This document shows, piece by piece, positions 26,095-34,740 of a stretch of DNA of 64,000 nt (position 1 is the first letter of the stretch; the number at the start of each line of letters is the position of its first letter). The notes beneath the pieces are model-generated. The model was not told the origin of the DNA. It was given only the letters and a program-made list of their open reading frames with translations, and ran no database searches. Source of the DNA: Lacrimispora amygdalina (lineage in GTDB: Bacteria > Bacillota > Clostridia > Lachnospirales > Lachnospiraceae); NCBI RefSeq assembly GCF_003432035.1, contig NZ_QOHO01000025.1, positions 62,001-126,000 of the forward strand. Reading direction: 5' to 3'. The position numbers were made by a program, and so were the translations under genes.

Positions 26095-26307
26095 TTATGA
26101 ATCAACCCCTACCATAACAGAAGTCGCCTTTATGATGGCATATGCATCTGACCCAACTTCCAGCTTTAAATCATTTACTGATGCCATGGAAATCGTGGCA
26201 GATATAAAATTACCCCCTCCGATGTCTATGGTTACAATTGCATTCACTGCACCGGACTCAATCTCTACAACCTTACCCTTTAACTGATTTCTGGCACTTA
26301 GTTTCAT
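26095..26307 (-). CDS. mop: Molbindin (Mop), small molybdate-binding protein
   Basis: 70-aa single TOBE-domain protein of the kind described in C. pasteurianum, which binds molybdate in a hexamer and buffers or stores it. MKLSARNQLKGKVVEIESGA and VNDLKLEVGSDAYAIIKATSVMVG are diagnostic. ATG 26307 after GGGAGGCTGATGAT; a longer reading from 26373 runs into the promoter and is rejected. Lies between modABC and nifH, supplying Mo for FeMo-cofactor. It has its own promoter and terminator. Confidence 0.93.
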   Translation of the reverse strand: MKLSARNQLKGKVVEIESGAVNAIVTIDIGGGNFISATISMASVNDLKLEVGSDAYAIIKATSVMVGVDS

Positions 26308-26344
26308 ATCATCAGCCTCCCTCTTAATCGTATTATTTTTATTC

Positions 26345-26373
26345 ATAATAATTATTTTCCTCATATTTGTCAA
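26345..26373 (-). promoter_or_regulatory. Promoter of the molbindin gene
   Basis: Minus-strand TTGACA (26368-26373), 17-bp spacer, TATTAT (26345-26350): near-consensus. Confidence 0.65.
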
Positions 26374-26398
26374 TCTATTTCATGAATACCTAATAAAA

Positions 26399-27451
26399 TT
26401 AAGACAAAAGCAAAAGATCTTCCTTTGGAAATTTTAAATATAATGGGATTGTCTCCATTTCTTCCGCTTCATATTCTTTCTTTTCCCTGATCCACCAGAT
26501 TTTGGCAGATGACAGTCTGGAAGCGTTCTGAACTAAATATTGCCGCTGAAAGGTTGTATGGGCACTTCCTGCAAGAGAAATTTTCATTGTGTTTTCTTCC
26601 TCAGGATTGTCCACTGGCACCAGGTTGTGGCCTCTAATCCCGATATAATGAATGGAATCTCTAATGGGCTCGGCTGTTTTCAGTTTTATATCCCATTCCT
26701 GTGCATAAAGTTCATATTCACTGATTCGTTCTATTGGCGAAATATTTTTGCAGCCAGTCAGTCTTGCCGCTTCCACTTTTAATGGTTTTCGAAATATATC
26801 CTTAGTGAGTCCTTTTACTACACTTTCGCCATTGGATAACAATATCATATGGCCGCAGAACCGGTAAATCTCGTCTCTGGAATGAGAAACAAACAGCACA
26901 TCTCCATTAAATTCCTTTAAAAGTTCCAGCATCTCCAGCTGAAGGGTATCTTTTAGAAAACCATCCAAAGCAGAAAAGGGTTCGTCTAACAAAATCATAT
27001 CCGGTTTACATAAAAGCATCCGTGCCAGCGCCACACGCTGCTGCTGGCCTCCTGACAACTGAGAGGGAAGGCGTTTTTCCAGACCCTGCAGCTGAAAACG
27101 TTCCATCTGTTCTAAAACCTGAATCCGCTTTTCCTTCTCCCTTCCTGCCAGGGAAATTTTTAAATTCTCCTCCACAGTCATGGTGGGAAACAGTGCATAG
27201 TTTTGAAACAGATAACCGACATGGCGTTCTCTTGCCGGGAGATTGATGCCTTTTTCCGAATCAAAAAGCACCCTTCCATTGTGGACGATCCTGCCGCTGT
27301 CCGGTTTTTCAATCCCTGCCACACATTTTAAAGTCATACTTTTTCCGCAGCCGGAAGCCCCTAATATTCCCATGCATCCGCCGTCAGTTTCAAATTCCAC
27401 GTCCAGATGAAATCCGTGAAATTTTTTTATAATCCTTACCTCCAGCGACAT
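26399..27451 (-). CDS. modC: Molybdate ABC transporter ATP-binding protein
   Basis: ATPase of the molybdate importer, about 350 aa. Walker A GASGCGKSMTLK, signature LSGGQQQRVALARMLL, Walker B DMILLDEPFSALD and switch His SHSRDE. After about residue 230 a C-terminal extension replaces a clear TOBE domain, typical of regulatory tails. ATG 27451 lies two bases after the modB stop; ATG 27472 inside modB is possible. Third gene of modABC. Confidence 0.92.
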   Translation of the reverse strand: MSLEVRIIKKFHGFHLDVEFETDGGCMGILGASGCGKSMTLKCVAGIEKPDSGRIVHNGRVLFDSEKGINLPARERHVGYLFQNYALFPTMTVEENLKISLAGREKEKRIQVLEQMERFQLQGLEKRLPSQLSGGQQQRVALARMLLCKPDMILLDEPFSALDGFLKDTLQLEMLELLKEFNGDVLFVSHSRDEIYRFCGHMILLSNGESVVKGLTKDIFRKPLKVEAARLTGCKNISPIERISEYELYAQEWDIKLKTAEPIRDSIHYIGIRGHNLVPVDNPEEENTMKISLAGSAHTTFQRQYLVQNASRLSSAKIWWIREKKEYEAEEMETIPLYLKFPKEDLLLLS

Positions 27452-27452
27452 G

Positions 27453-28151
27453 TCAGGCCCACCCGCTTCCATTTTTTATTTTTTTTCCGGATATGATGTT
27501 CATTGCTGCGACGATAAAGAAAGATAACAAAACGATTACCAGTACCCAGAATCCTGCTGTATCCCAGTTTCCTGCAGTCACTTCCGTAGCAATTGCCACT
27601 GATACCGTTCTTGTCTTACCCAGTATATTTCCTGCCAGCATGGTAGTCGCTCCGTATTCTCCTATGGCTCTTGCGAAGGAAAGCACCGTACCGGATGCCA
27701 GTCCCGGGGCTGCTATGGGGACCACGATTTTCCAGAAAATTTTACTTTCTGACAACCCAAGAGTCCTTCCTGCCTGTATCATGGTTACATCTACCTGTTC
27801 AAACGCGGCTCTGGCATTGCGGTACATAAGAGGAAAGGCTATGACAAATGCCGCCATAACGCATCCCGGCCATGTCTGTACCATCTTGATGTCAAAGTTT
27901 TCCAGAAGATATCTACCAAATGGTCTGCGCAGACTGAAGATCAGAAGGAGAAAAAAGCCTGCCACAGTCGGAGGGAGCACAAGGGGAAGTGTAAGAATCC
28001 CGTCCGCAATGGCTTTTGCCGTATTATTCAGCTTCATAATCTGCCTCGCTGCACCGATTCCCAAAAAGAAGGTCAGTACAGTAGCCACAATTCCTGTTTT
28101 CAAAGACAGATAGAGAGGACTCCAGTCGATGGTTTTCAGTAATTCCCCCAA
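27453..28151 (-). CDS. modB: Molybdate ABC transporter permease
   Basis: 232-aa permease. Begins at TTG 28151, nine bases after GGAGG; the nearer ATG is out of frame. Five to six membrane segments and the EAA-type loop that contacts ModC (IQAGRTLGLSESKIFWKIVVP, then ARAIGEYGATTMLAGN), diagnostic of ModB. Sits between modA and modC. Confidence 0.93.
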   Translation of the reverse strand: MGELLKTIDWSPLYLSLKTGIVATVLTFFLGIGAARQIMKLNNTAKAIADGILTLPLVLPPTVAGFFLLLIFSLRRPFGRYLLENFDIKMVQTWPGCVMAAFVIAFPLMYRNARAAFEQVDVTMIQAGRTLGLSESKIFWKIVVPIAAPGLASGTVLSFARAIGEYGATTMLAGNILGKTRTVSVAIATEVTAGNWDTAGFWVLVIVLLSFFIVAAMNIISGKKIKNGSGWA

Positions 28152-28179
28152 TGCATTTCACCTCCTTCTTACTGTTGTT

Positions 28180-29082
28180 TTATTCTGTATATTTAGCAAA
28201 TCCTGCATCTGTAAAGAGCTTCATTACACTCTCATCGCTGGTTAAATAATCCTTAAATTCTGCTGCTGCTTTTTTCTGGTCCTCGCTGGCTTCCTTGTCC
28301 TTGATTAAGCCTACCGGATAGACGGCCGGATCAATCTTTGCTTTATCCGCTTCTGCTATAATCTCCACTTTGTCCGGCATGGAAGCGGCGTCTGTGGCAT
28401 AAACCACGCCTACCTCATTGCTTCCTTCTGCAACTGCTGTTAAAACTGCGGTGACATTGGCACCTTCGTTGATCTCCATCTTCATAACCTGGTCCAGTAT
28501 CCCCATGTTGGTGAAAAGCTTTCTGGCATACTGTCCAACCGGCACATCCTCTCCTGCAAGTGCAAGACTGGAAGCCGACGTAATATTTTCGAATCCGGTA
28601 ACTGTCGTCTTTCCGCCCTTTGGCTTAATAAGAACCACTTGATTCATGAGAAGGCTTGTATCAGACCCTTCCTCTACGAAACCTCCTTCTTTTAACGCAT
28701 TCATCTGCTTGGGTGCTGCAGAAAAGAAAATATCGCACTGGGCACCTTCCTCAATCTGTTTCTGAAGCGTGCCTGAACTGTCCGCATTGTAAATGATAGT
28801 TACTCCCGGGTGTTCGCTTTCATAATTTTCCTTGATTTTTTCCATGGTGTTTTTCAGACTTGCTGCAATAAATACATACACATCAACAGCCTTTGTCTCC
28901 TCTGCCTTAGTGGTTTGAACAGCAGTCGTCGTTTCCTGTGCCGGTTTTGATGACTGTGATTCTGCCGCTGCAGACTGGGAAGCTGGAACCGTTTTTGGGC
29001 CTGCCTGACCGCAGCCTGAAAGCAGTCCTCCAATCAATGACACCGCCATCATAATCCTCAGTAATTTTTTTCCTTTTTTCAT
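28180..29082 (-). CDS. modA: Molybdate-binding lipoprotein
   Basis: Extracellular binding protein (300 aa) of the Mo importer. ATG 29082 after GGAGG; a lipoprotein signal with lipobox LLSGC (Cys24), then a low-complexity Gln/Ser/Thr linker to about residue 70 and a ModA domain (YVFIAASLKNTMEKIKENYE, GAQCDIFFSAAPKQMNAL, ANVTAVLTAVAEGSNEVGVVY). First gene of modABC, transcribed towards the nif operon. Confidence 0.93.
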   Translation of the reverse strand: MKKGKKLLRIMMAVSLIGGLLSGCGQAGPKTVPASQSAAAESQSSKPAQETTTAVQTTKAEETKAVDVYVFIAASLKNTMEKIKENYESEHPGVTIIYNADSSGTLQKQIEEGAQCDIFFSAAPKQMNALKEGGFVEEGSDTSLLMNQVVLIKPKGGKTTVTGFENITSASSLALAGEDVPVGQYARKLFTNMGILDQVMKMEINEGANVTAVLTAVAEGSNEVGVVYATDAASMPDKVEIIAEADKAKIDPAVYPVGLIKDKEASEDQKKAAAEFKDYLTSDESVMKLFTDAGFAKYTE

Positions 29083-29143
29083 TTTTTTCCTCCTTTTTTT
29101 AGAGGAGCAATCCACACAGGCTGCTCCTGATTCTTTGGTACTG

Positions 29144-29222
29144 TGTTTCATTATGTTTTGTTCTGTTTCGGTCTGTTTTGTTATGATTAGTTTATTTTAT
29201 ATGATCCATAATTAAAAGTCAA
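29144..29222 (-). promoter_or_regulatory. modA promoter with 10-bp phased repeats
   Basis: Minus-strand -35 TTGACT (29217-29222), 17-bp spacer, -10 TAAAAT (29194-29199). Immediately downstream, TGTTT (plus-strand reading) recurs at 29144, 29154, 29164 and 29174, exactly every 10 bp, with a weaker copy at 29184. Repeats on one helix face just after the start site suggest cooperative repressor binding, plausibly by the regulator encoded at 29368. Confidence 0.55.
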
Positions 29223-29302
29223 TATCCCTTCATCTTCAGATTATTTCTTAAATTCCATGAAATATTAATTAATTTTTTCAACATACAAACCATCACGTTT
29301 GA

Positions 29303-29331
29303 TTGACAAAAAATAAACCATGTTATAACAT
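29303..29331 (+). promoter_or_regulatory. Promoter and palindrome upstream of the molybdate-type regulator
   Basis: TTGACA (29303-29308), 17-bp spacer, TAACAT (29326-29331). The perfect palindrome ATGTTATAACAT (29320-29331) covers the -10 and is compatible with autoregulation. Confidence 0.5.
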
Positions 29332-29367
29332 AAATAATAATGAGAACAGGGGAAAAGAGGATATGAC

Positions 29368-30345
29368 ATGGAAAAAATTTACAGACCCCAGGAAGTGGCG
29401 GATCAGCTTAAAATCAAGAAGGCAACCGTATACGAACTAATTAAGCGGGGAGAATTAAAATCTGCAAAAGTGGGCAAGCAGATCCGGATCAGCCAGGATC
29501 AGCTGGATGAATATTTAACAAGAACAAATCAGACGGGACAACCCGCAGGTCTTACTGATGCGCTGCCTCCTGTCATGGACATACCCCGTTTTTCGGCCGA
29601 CCAGGCCAGCAGGCAGATGGATTACCTTCTTCACACAAACGGACTTATTATAAACAGCCAGGAATCCAGAACTGTTGAGCTGCTCCGCAGCCTGTTAAGC
29701 CAGAGAGAAAACAGCCTGCCCCTTCTTCATTCCTATATGAACGATTACAACAGCCTGTATTCCCTTTATTATGAAAAAACGCATATGGCACTCACCTGTT
29801 TTTGTTTCCGGCAGTTTGAGGAGAGGATCGGCCAGATCAGCCATTTTCTTCCCGGAATAGAAGCTGCTGTCATCCATATCTGTACGCTAAAAACAGGCTT
29901 TTTTGTTCAAAAGGGAAACCCGAAAAAAATAAACAGCTTAAAAGATTTATGCCGCTCCGATATCAGATTTTTAAACCGCGAGAAGGGAAACGGCTTACGG
30001 ATTTATTTAGACCGGCTGCTGACAGAGCAAAAAACAGACAGGTCCTTCATCCCGGGTTACAGTGATGAAAGCCTGTCCCATATGTCTTCAGCCAATACAG
30101 TTGCCTCCGGACTTGCCGATGTCAGCATGGGAGATTTTTCCCATCTGGCTGCATATCCACAGCTGGAATTCATCCCTTTAACGGAGGCCTCCATGGACCT
30201 GGTTATTCTTAAGTCTGCCATGGAACAGACCTGTTTCGCCTCCATCCTTGAGACAATCAATTCCAGAGAATTTAAGGACAGTCTCCTGCACTTTAACGGT
30301 TATGAAACCTTTCATACAGGAGAAGTCCAATTTACAGTTCCTTAA
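29368..30345 (+). CDS. HTH regulator fused to a periplasmic-binding-protein-like domain, probable molybdate/tungstate regulator
   Basis: 325 aa. Residues 1-55 form an excisionase/MerR-type helix-turn-helix (YRPQEVADQLKIKKATVYEL ... KVGKQIRISQDQLDEYL). From about 80 to the end is a PBP-like oxyanion-binding domain (LKTGFFVQKGNPKKINSLKD, SGLADVSMGDFSHLAAYPQL). Such one-component regulators occur beside molybdate transporters and molybdopterin genes. Divergent from modA across 285 bases of repeats and dyads, so it probably senses molybdate or tungstate and represses mod. It overlaps the convergent MFS gene by four bases. Confidence 0.8.
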   Translation: MEKIYRPQEVADQLKIKKATVYELIKRGELKSAKVGKQIRISQDQLDEYLTRTNQTGQPAGLTDALPPVMDIPRFSADQASRQMDYLLHTNGLIINSQESRTVELLRSLLSQRENSLPLLHSYMNDYNSLYSLYYEKTHMALTCFCFRQFEERIGQISHFLPGIEAAVIHICTLKTGFFVQKGNPKKINSLKDLCRSDIRFLNREKGNGLRIYLDRLLTEQKTDRSFIPGYSDESLSHMSSANTVASGLADVSMGDFSHLAAYPQLEFIPLTEASMDLVILKSAMEQTCFASILETINSREFKDSLLHFNGYETFHTGEVQFTVP

Positions 30346-31499
30346 ATTTTTCCAGCCTCTCTTAAGCGGAAAATCACAAAAAACGTACCTCCCACGGCAC
30401 ACAGCAGCCCGCCGCAGAGCATGGCAAAGGAAAGATCCGCTGCTGCCGCCTTCCCAAAAATCAGGTTGGTCCCTGTCCCGCAGGCCTCGCCGATTACCGC
30501 ATAGATGCTAAGAACCGTAGCCCGGTCAGAAGAAGTAACCCGTCGGTTTTGCAGTTCTGCCTTTAACGGAGTAAACAGACAGGTGGCCAGTCTGAGAAGA
30601 ATGATGCATAAAACGGAAATGACACCGCTTTTCGTACTGGAAAGAATCAGGCAGGAGATACTGCCGCAAAAAAACAGGGCGATGGAAAAAGGTAGAATCC
30701 CCATTTTCCTGTTCATTCGAAAAGACCACATACCACCTGCCATGCCTGACAGGGTAACCACGATATAAACAAAGCCCATTGTCTTTGGCTCCATGCCGCT
30801 TTTTACATACTGCAGCTGGTTTAAAAATACAGTAATGGTCTGGTTCGTCTCCTCAAGAAGTGTAATTCCCACCATACCAAGAAGAAAATACCGGTCTTTT
30901 ACCACATCGAAAAAGGTACGAAAAAAATGCTTTCTGCTTTTTTTCTCTTTCTCCGGCTCCTTCACTTCTTTTAATCCAAAAACAAGAACAGCTGCCACAC
31001 CATAAGCGGCCATAGTGAGAAAGCCTGCCAGCCTGTAATTATTTCCAATGAAAATGGAATAGGAAAGGGAAGCAGCAAGAAGCCCTGCCATGCCGAAAGA
31101 CTGATAAACACCAAATGTCTGCTGGCTTTCTCCTTCCCGGCTGGAAAGATAAAGTATGCTGGTATCGCAGCCTGACATCCCGGCCATCACCACACTGAGC
31201 AGCACCCTCTCAAGCAAAAATCCCCCGAACCCATCCGCTCTCCAGAATACCGCCTTGGAAATAAAATAAACGGCACAGGTAATAATCATGGTCTTTCTGT
31301 ACCCGATCCGGTCCGCAACCATCCCCCAGGGCATCTCCAGTGCAATGCAAAGAGCCAGGGAAATGCTCTCAATTACAGTAATCTCAAACACACTGACACC
31401 TGCTGCCTGTCTGTAAAGAGTCGCAACGGGTCCATAAAATACCAGTCCCTGTAAAAAGGAAATGGCATAAAGTAAATATATATTCTGTCTATATATCAT
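30342..31499 (-). CDS. Major facilitator superfamily transporter
   Basis: 385-aa protein of 12 hydrophobic segments. The A-motif-like loop is WGMVADRIGYRKTMIIT. Substrate unknown; the shape resembles drug or sugar efflux MFS proteins. Its start at ATG 31499 lacks a strong ribosome site. Convergent with the molybdate-type regulator. Confidence 0.85.
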   Translation of the reverse strand: MIYRQNIYLLYAISFLQGLVFYGPVATLYRQAAGVSVFEITVIESISLALCIALEMPWGMVADRIGYRKTMIITCAVYFISKAVFWRADGFGGFLLERVLLSVVMAGMSGCDTSILYLSSREGESQQTFGVYQSFGMAGLLAASLSYSIFIGNNYRLAGFLTMAAYGVAAVLVFGLKEVKEPEKEKKSRKHFFRTFFDVVKDRYFLLGMVGITLLEETNQTITVFLNQLQYVKSGMEPKTMGFVYIVVTLSGMAGGMWSFRMNRKMGILPFSIALFFCGSISCLILSSTKSGVISVLCIILLRLATCLFTPLKAELQNRRVTSSDRATVLSIYAVIGEACGTGTNLIFGKAAAADLSFAMLCGGLLCAVGGTFFVIFRLREAGKI

Positions 31500-31798
31500 A
31501 TTTTCTCCAATGATCTAAAATTAGTAGAATAAAAGGCACCAAAAATAAGCTCTGTTTAAAACAGCGCTTTTTTAATCCAAAAATTATATCAACTTTTTCT
31601 ACGTGGGATCATATGATGAGAAAATAGATAATGGCATTAATCTGCCCTCCGGGTTCAGTGAAGAATTATTTCAGTCAGTATATCATGAAACCGGACTTCT
31701 GTAAAGAAGAGACAAACTCTTAGTAACAATTGACAGTATTATTAAAGAGGAGTAAGATAAATTTTGTTGATCTTATATAAATATAAGGAGGGGTTAGT
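31500..31798 (+). promoter_or_regulatory. Intergenic region: terminator-like hairpin, possible gene remnant, antiporter promoter
   Basis: A hairpin AGCTCTGTT-TAA-AACAGCGCT (31548-31568) with six Ts reads as a plus-strand terminator although no complete plus-strand gene precedes it. From about 31575 to 31702 an open frame ends ...GFSEELFQSVYHETGLL, with no good start, perhaps a decayed gene. The antiporter promoter is TTGACA (31730-31735), 17 bp, TAAGAT (31753-31758). Confidence 0.45.
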
Positions 31799-33040
31799 AT
31801 GGATTACAGATTTTTATTGAATCTCACAATTATTCTTTTAAGCACTAAGGTTTTAGGTCTTGTCACCAGAAAATTTCATATGCCTCAGGTGGTCGGTGCG
31901 CTGTTAGCAGGAGTCATTATGGGTCCGGCCGTGACAGGCACGCTGCATGAAACCGAGTTTCTGGATAAACTGGCTGAAATCGGTGTGATTGTTCTCATGT
32001 TCTGTGCCGGTCTGGAAACGGATACAAAGGAATTAAAAAAAAGCGGTAAATCAGCGTTTATCATCGCTCTGATTGGTGTCATTGTGCCTCTGTTTGGCGG
32101 TTTCGCAGTGGCTTGCTTCTTTAACCGCCCGGGAATGATCGAATCAGACGCTTCCTGTTCTCTGTTTCTTCAGAATATGTTTATCGGAGTCATTCTCACT
32201 GCGACTTCTGTAAGTATTACGGCGGAAACCCTGAAAGAAATCGGAAAAATAAAAACCCACTCGGGCAATGCCATACTGGGAGCTGCCATAATCGATGATG
32301 TACTTGGTATCATCGCACTCACCATCATCACCAGCACAACCGATCCAAACGTCAATCTGTTTGCTGTTTTATTAAAAATTGCTGCATTCTTTGTCTTTTC
32401 TGCCATTGGCGGTGTTCTGATCTATAAAGCATATTCCCGTTGGAGCAACAACGCGGAACGGGGCCTCCAGCGCCACGCCATAGCTGCCTTCTCTCTCTGT
32501 CTTCTTATGTCTTACATAGCGGAACACTTTTTCGGTGTAGCCGATATTACAGGGGCCTATATCGCCGGAGTCATCATATCCAACACCCAGAAATCCCAGT
32601 TTTTAACTTCAAAATTTGACACTCTGTCCTATCTTCTGCTTTCACCGGTATTCTTTGCAAGCATTGGTCTTAAAGTGGAACTTCCTCCCATGACCCCTGC
32701 CATCGTTCTCTTTGCAGTTCTTTTAACTCTCACTGCCATATTAACCAAAGTAATTGGCTGCGGAATCGGTGCAAAACTCTGCGGTTATAAAAATTATCAA
32801 AGCATTCGGATTGGAGTGGGAATGATCTCCAGAGGTGAAGTCGCGCTTATTGTGGCTGGTAAAGGACAGCAGCTAGGGCTCCTCAGCGGAGATTTTCTTG
32901 GACCAGTCGTCCTTGTTGTCATTATTACCACCATTATCACTCCCATTATATTAAAACCTGTTTTCCGTCTTGGGCCCTCTGTCCCCTTTACAGAAACCAG
33001 GCTGGGAGAAAACTACGAGGAGGTTTCAAAGTACCGGTAA
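31799..33040 (+). CDS. CPA2-family cation:proton antiporter
   Basis: 413-aa membrane protein with about 12 helices, of the Kef/NapA/GerN type (Na+ or K+ against H+). Signatures: MPQVVGALLAGVIMGPA, IGVIVLMFCAGLETD, the charged helix AAIIDDVLGIIAL with the paired Asp of the ion site, and GMISRGEVALIVA. No TrkA-N or TrkA-C domain follows. ATG 31799 after AAGGAGGGG. First gene of a group with the DUF1538 and P-II-like genes, all consistent with cation homeostasis. Confidence 0.9.
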   Translation: MDYRFLLNLTIILLSTKVLGLVTRKFHMPQVVGALLAGVIMGPAVTGTLHETEFLDKLAEIGVIVLMFCAGLETDTKELKKSGKSAFIIALIGVIVPLFGGFAVACFFNRPGMIESDASCSLFLQNMFIGVILTATSVSITAETLKEIGKIKTHSGNAILGAAIIDDVLGIIALTIITSTTDPNVNLFAVLLKIAAFFVFSAIGGVLIYKAYSRWSNNAERGLQRHAIAAFSLCLLMSYIAEHFFGVADITGAYIAGVIISNTQKSQFLTSKFDTLSYLLLSPVFFASIGLKVELPPMTPAIVLFAVLLTLTAILTKVIGCGIGAKLCGYKNYQSIRIGVGMISRGEVALIVAGKGQQLGLLSGDFLGPVVLVVIITTIITPIILKPVFRLGPSVPFTETRLGENYEEVSKYR

Positions 33041-33067
33041 TTTATTAACAAAAGTCTAACAGGCTTT

Positions 33068-33100
33068 TAGTTGCAATCGCAACTATTTTTGTGTTATACT
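33068..33100 (+). promoter_or_regulatory. Short terminator overlapping the DUF1538 promoter
   Basis: TAGTTGC-AATC-GCAACTA (33068-33085) then TTTTT can end the antiporter message. The same bases supply a -35 TTGCAA (33071-33076), 18 bp before -10 TATACT (33095-33100), giving a start near 33107. Confidence 0.5.
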
Positions 33101-33112
33101 TAATATATAACA

Positions 33113-33169
33113 GAGCCGGAGAGGCAGGACACGGCTTTTTGGCTATTTTACTCCTATGTCCCCCGGCTC
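33113..33169 (+). ncRNA. Structured leader RNA of the DUF1538 gene, candidate riboswitch
   Basis: GAGCCGG (33113-33119) pairs with CCGGCTC (33163-33169), and inside it GGACA (33127-33131) with TGTCC (33157-33161). Alternative pairings exist: GGAG (33118-33121) with CTCC (33151-33154), and AGCC (33114-33117) with GGCT at 33133 or 33141. A run of A, not T, follows, so it is not a terminator; the ribosome site lies 18 bases further. The neighbouring ion-transport genes make Na+, Li+ or a related signal plausible, but I cannot assign a known class. Confidence 0.45.
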
Positions 33170-33199
33170 AAAAAAAAACGGACAACAGGAGGTATTCAC

Positions 33200-34740
33200 T
33201 TGAACAAAAATTAAAGGAAAAAATTATTGAATCCCTTTCATCTGTTCTGCCCGTTACATGCATTGTGCTGGTTTTGTGTATAACAATTACACCTATGCCG
33301 CTTGATCCGCTGATGCTGTTTCTGGTAGGTGCAGCTTTACTCATTGTCGGAATGGGCTTTTTTACTCTTGGTGCAGATATGTCCATGATGATCATCGGAG
33401 AAAAAACAGGAAGCCATCTGTCAAAATCAAAAAAACTTCCCATTATTGTTTTTGCCTGCTTCATTATTGGTTTTATCATTACCATCGCAGAACCGGACCT
33501 TCAGGTTCTGGCCGGACAGACTCCTGCCGTGCCTGATATGGTGCTGATTCTTTTTGTAGCAGCCGGTGTGGGAATCTTCCTTGCCCTGGCCTTTTTAAGA
33601 ATTTTGTTTGGCTGGAACTTGTCAAAGCTTCTTCTGATCTGCTACGGAATACTTTTTGTTACAGCCATTTTTGTACCAAAAGATTTTCTGGCTGTGGCTT
33701 TTGATTCAGGAGGGGTGACTACCGGGCCAATTACAGTTCCATTTATCATGGCTCTGGGCGTCGGACTTTCCTCTGCCGGCAGAAGTAAAAATTCCGGCAG
33801 CGACAGCTTTGGTCTTGTGGCCCTCTGCTCAGTAGGACCGGTTATCTCAGTTATGATTCTTGGATTGCTCTACGGTTCCTCTTCCAGCAGCTATGAGCCC
33901 ACGGTAATTCCTGCTTTCACCGATTCCCAGGATCTGTGGCTGGCTTTTCAGCATGAATTCCCGGTTTATGCAAAAGAAGTATTTCTGGCCTTGTTTCCCA
34001 TTCTTCTGTTTTTTGTGGTTTTTCAGATATTCTTCTTAAAGCTCAGGCAGAGACAGGTAATTAAAATACTGATGGGTATTGTGTATTCCTACATTGGACT
34101 CACGCTTTTTTTAACCGGGGTCAACGTTGGCTTTATGCCGGCCGGTAATTACCTGGGAAAGCAGCTTGCCTCTCTTTCCTATAACTGGATTATGATTCCC
34201 ATCGCCATGCTCATCGGTTACTACATTGTAAAGGCTGAACCGGCTGTTTTAGTATTAAATAAACAGGTGGAAGATATCACAGGAGGCTCTGTTTCCGAGA
34301 AAACCATGATGACAGGATTATCTGTGGGTATGTCTGTTTCACTGGGACTATCTGTCCTAAGAATTTTAACCGGTCTCCCCCTTCTTGCACTTTTGGTTCC
34401 CGGATATGCACTGGCACTTGGTCTGTCCTTTGTGGTACCGGACATTTTTACATCCATAGCATTTGACTCCGGCGGCGTGGCTTCCGGTCCCATGACAGCC
34501 ACCTTCCTGCTTCCGTTTGCAATGGGTGCATGTGAAGCAGCGGGCGGAAACATTGTGACTGATGCCTTTGGCATAGTTGCCATGGTTGCCATGACACCCT
34601 TAATCACCATTCAGCTGATCGGGGTGATCTACCATTTCAAAACGAAAAAATCCGGTTCCTTCACCGGTATACCCACAATCGATATGGAACTGGAATTTAT
34701 AGACTTAGGAAAGGAGGAAGCAGATGACTTCCAATCATAA
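33200..34740 (+). CDS. DUF1538 tandem membrane protein, start in doubt (apparent one-base frameshift)
   Basis: About 513 aa, with two homologous halves each ending in the DUF1538 signature: AFDSGGVTTGPITVPFIMAL and AFDSGGVASGPMTATFLLPF, among many hydrophobic helices. Function is uncharacterised; these genes commonly sit with antiporters and P-II proteins. AGGAGG (33187-33192) is seven bases before TTG 33200, but that frame stops after four codons (TTG AAC AAA AAT TAA). One more A in the five-A run would give MNKKLKEKIIESLSS, joining the main frame. The only in-frame upstream start, GTG 33091, lies in the promoter. Either a sequence error, a real frameshift, or slippage on the A run. Confidence 0.8.

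Noticed and set aside
31575-31702. Open frame ending GFSEELFQSVYHETGLL as a small gene
   Set aside because: No ribosome site or convincing start, and a terminator-like hairpin directly before it; kept only as a possible remnant in the intergenic note.
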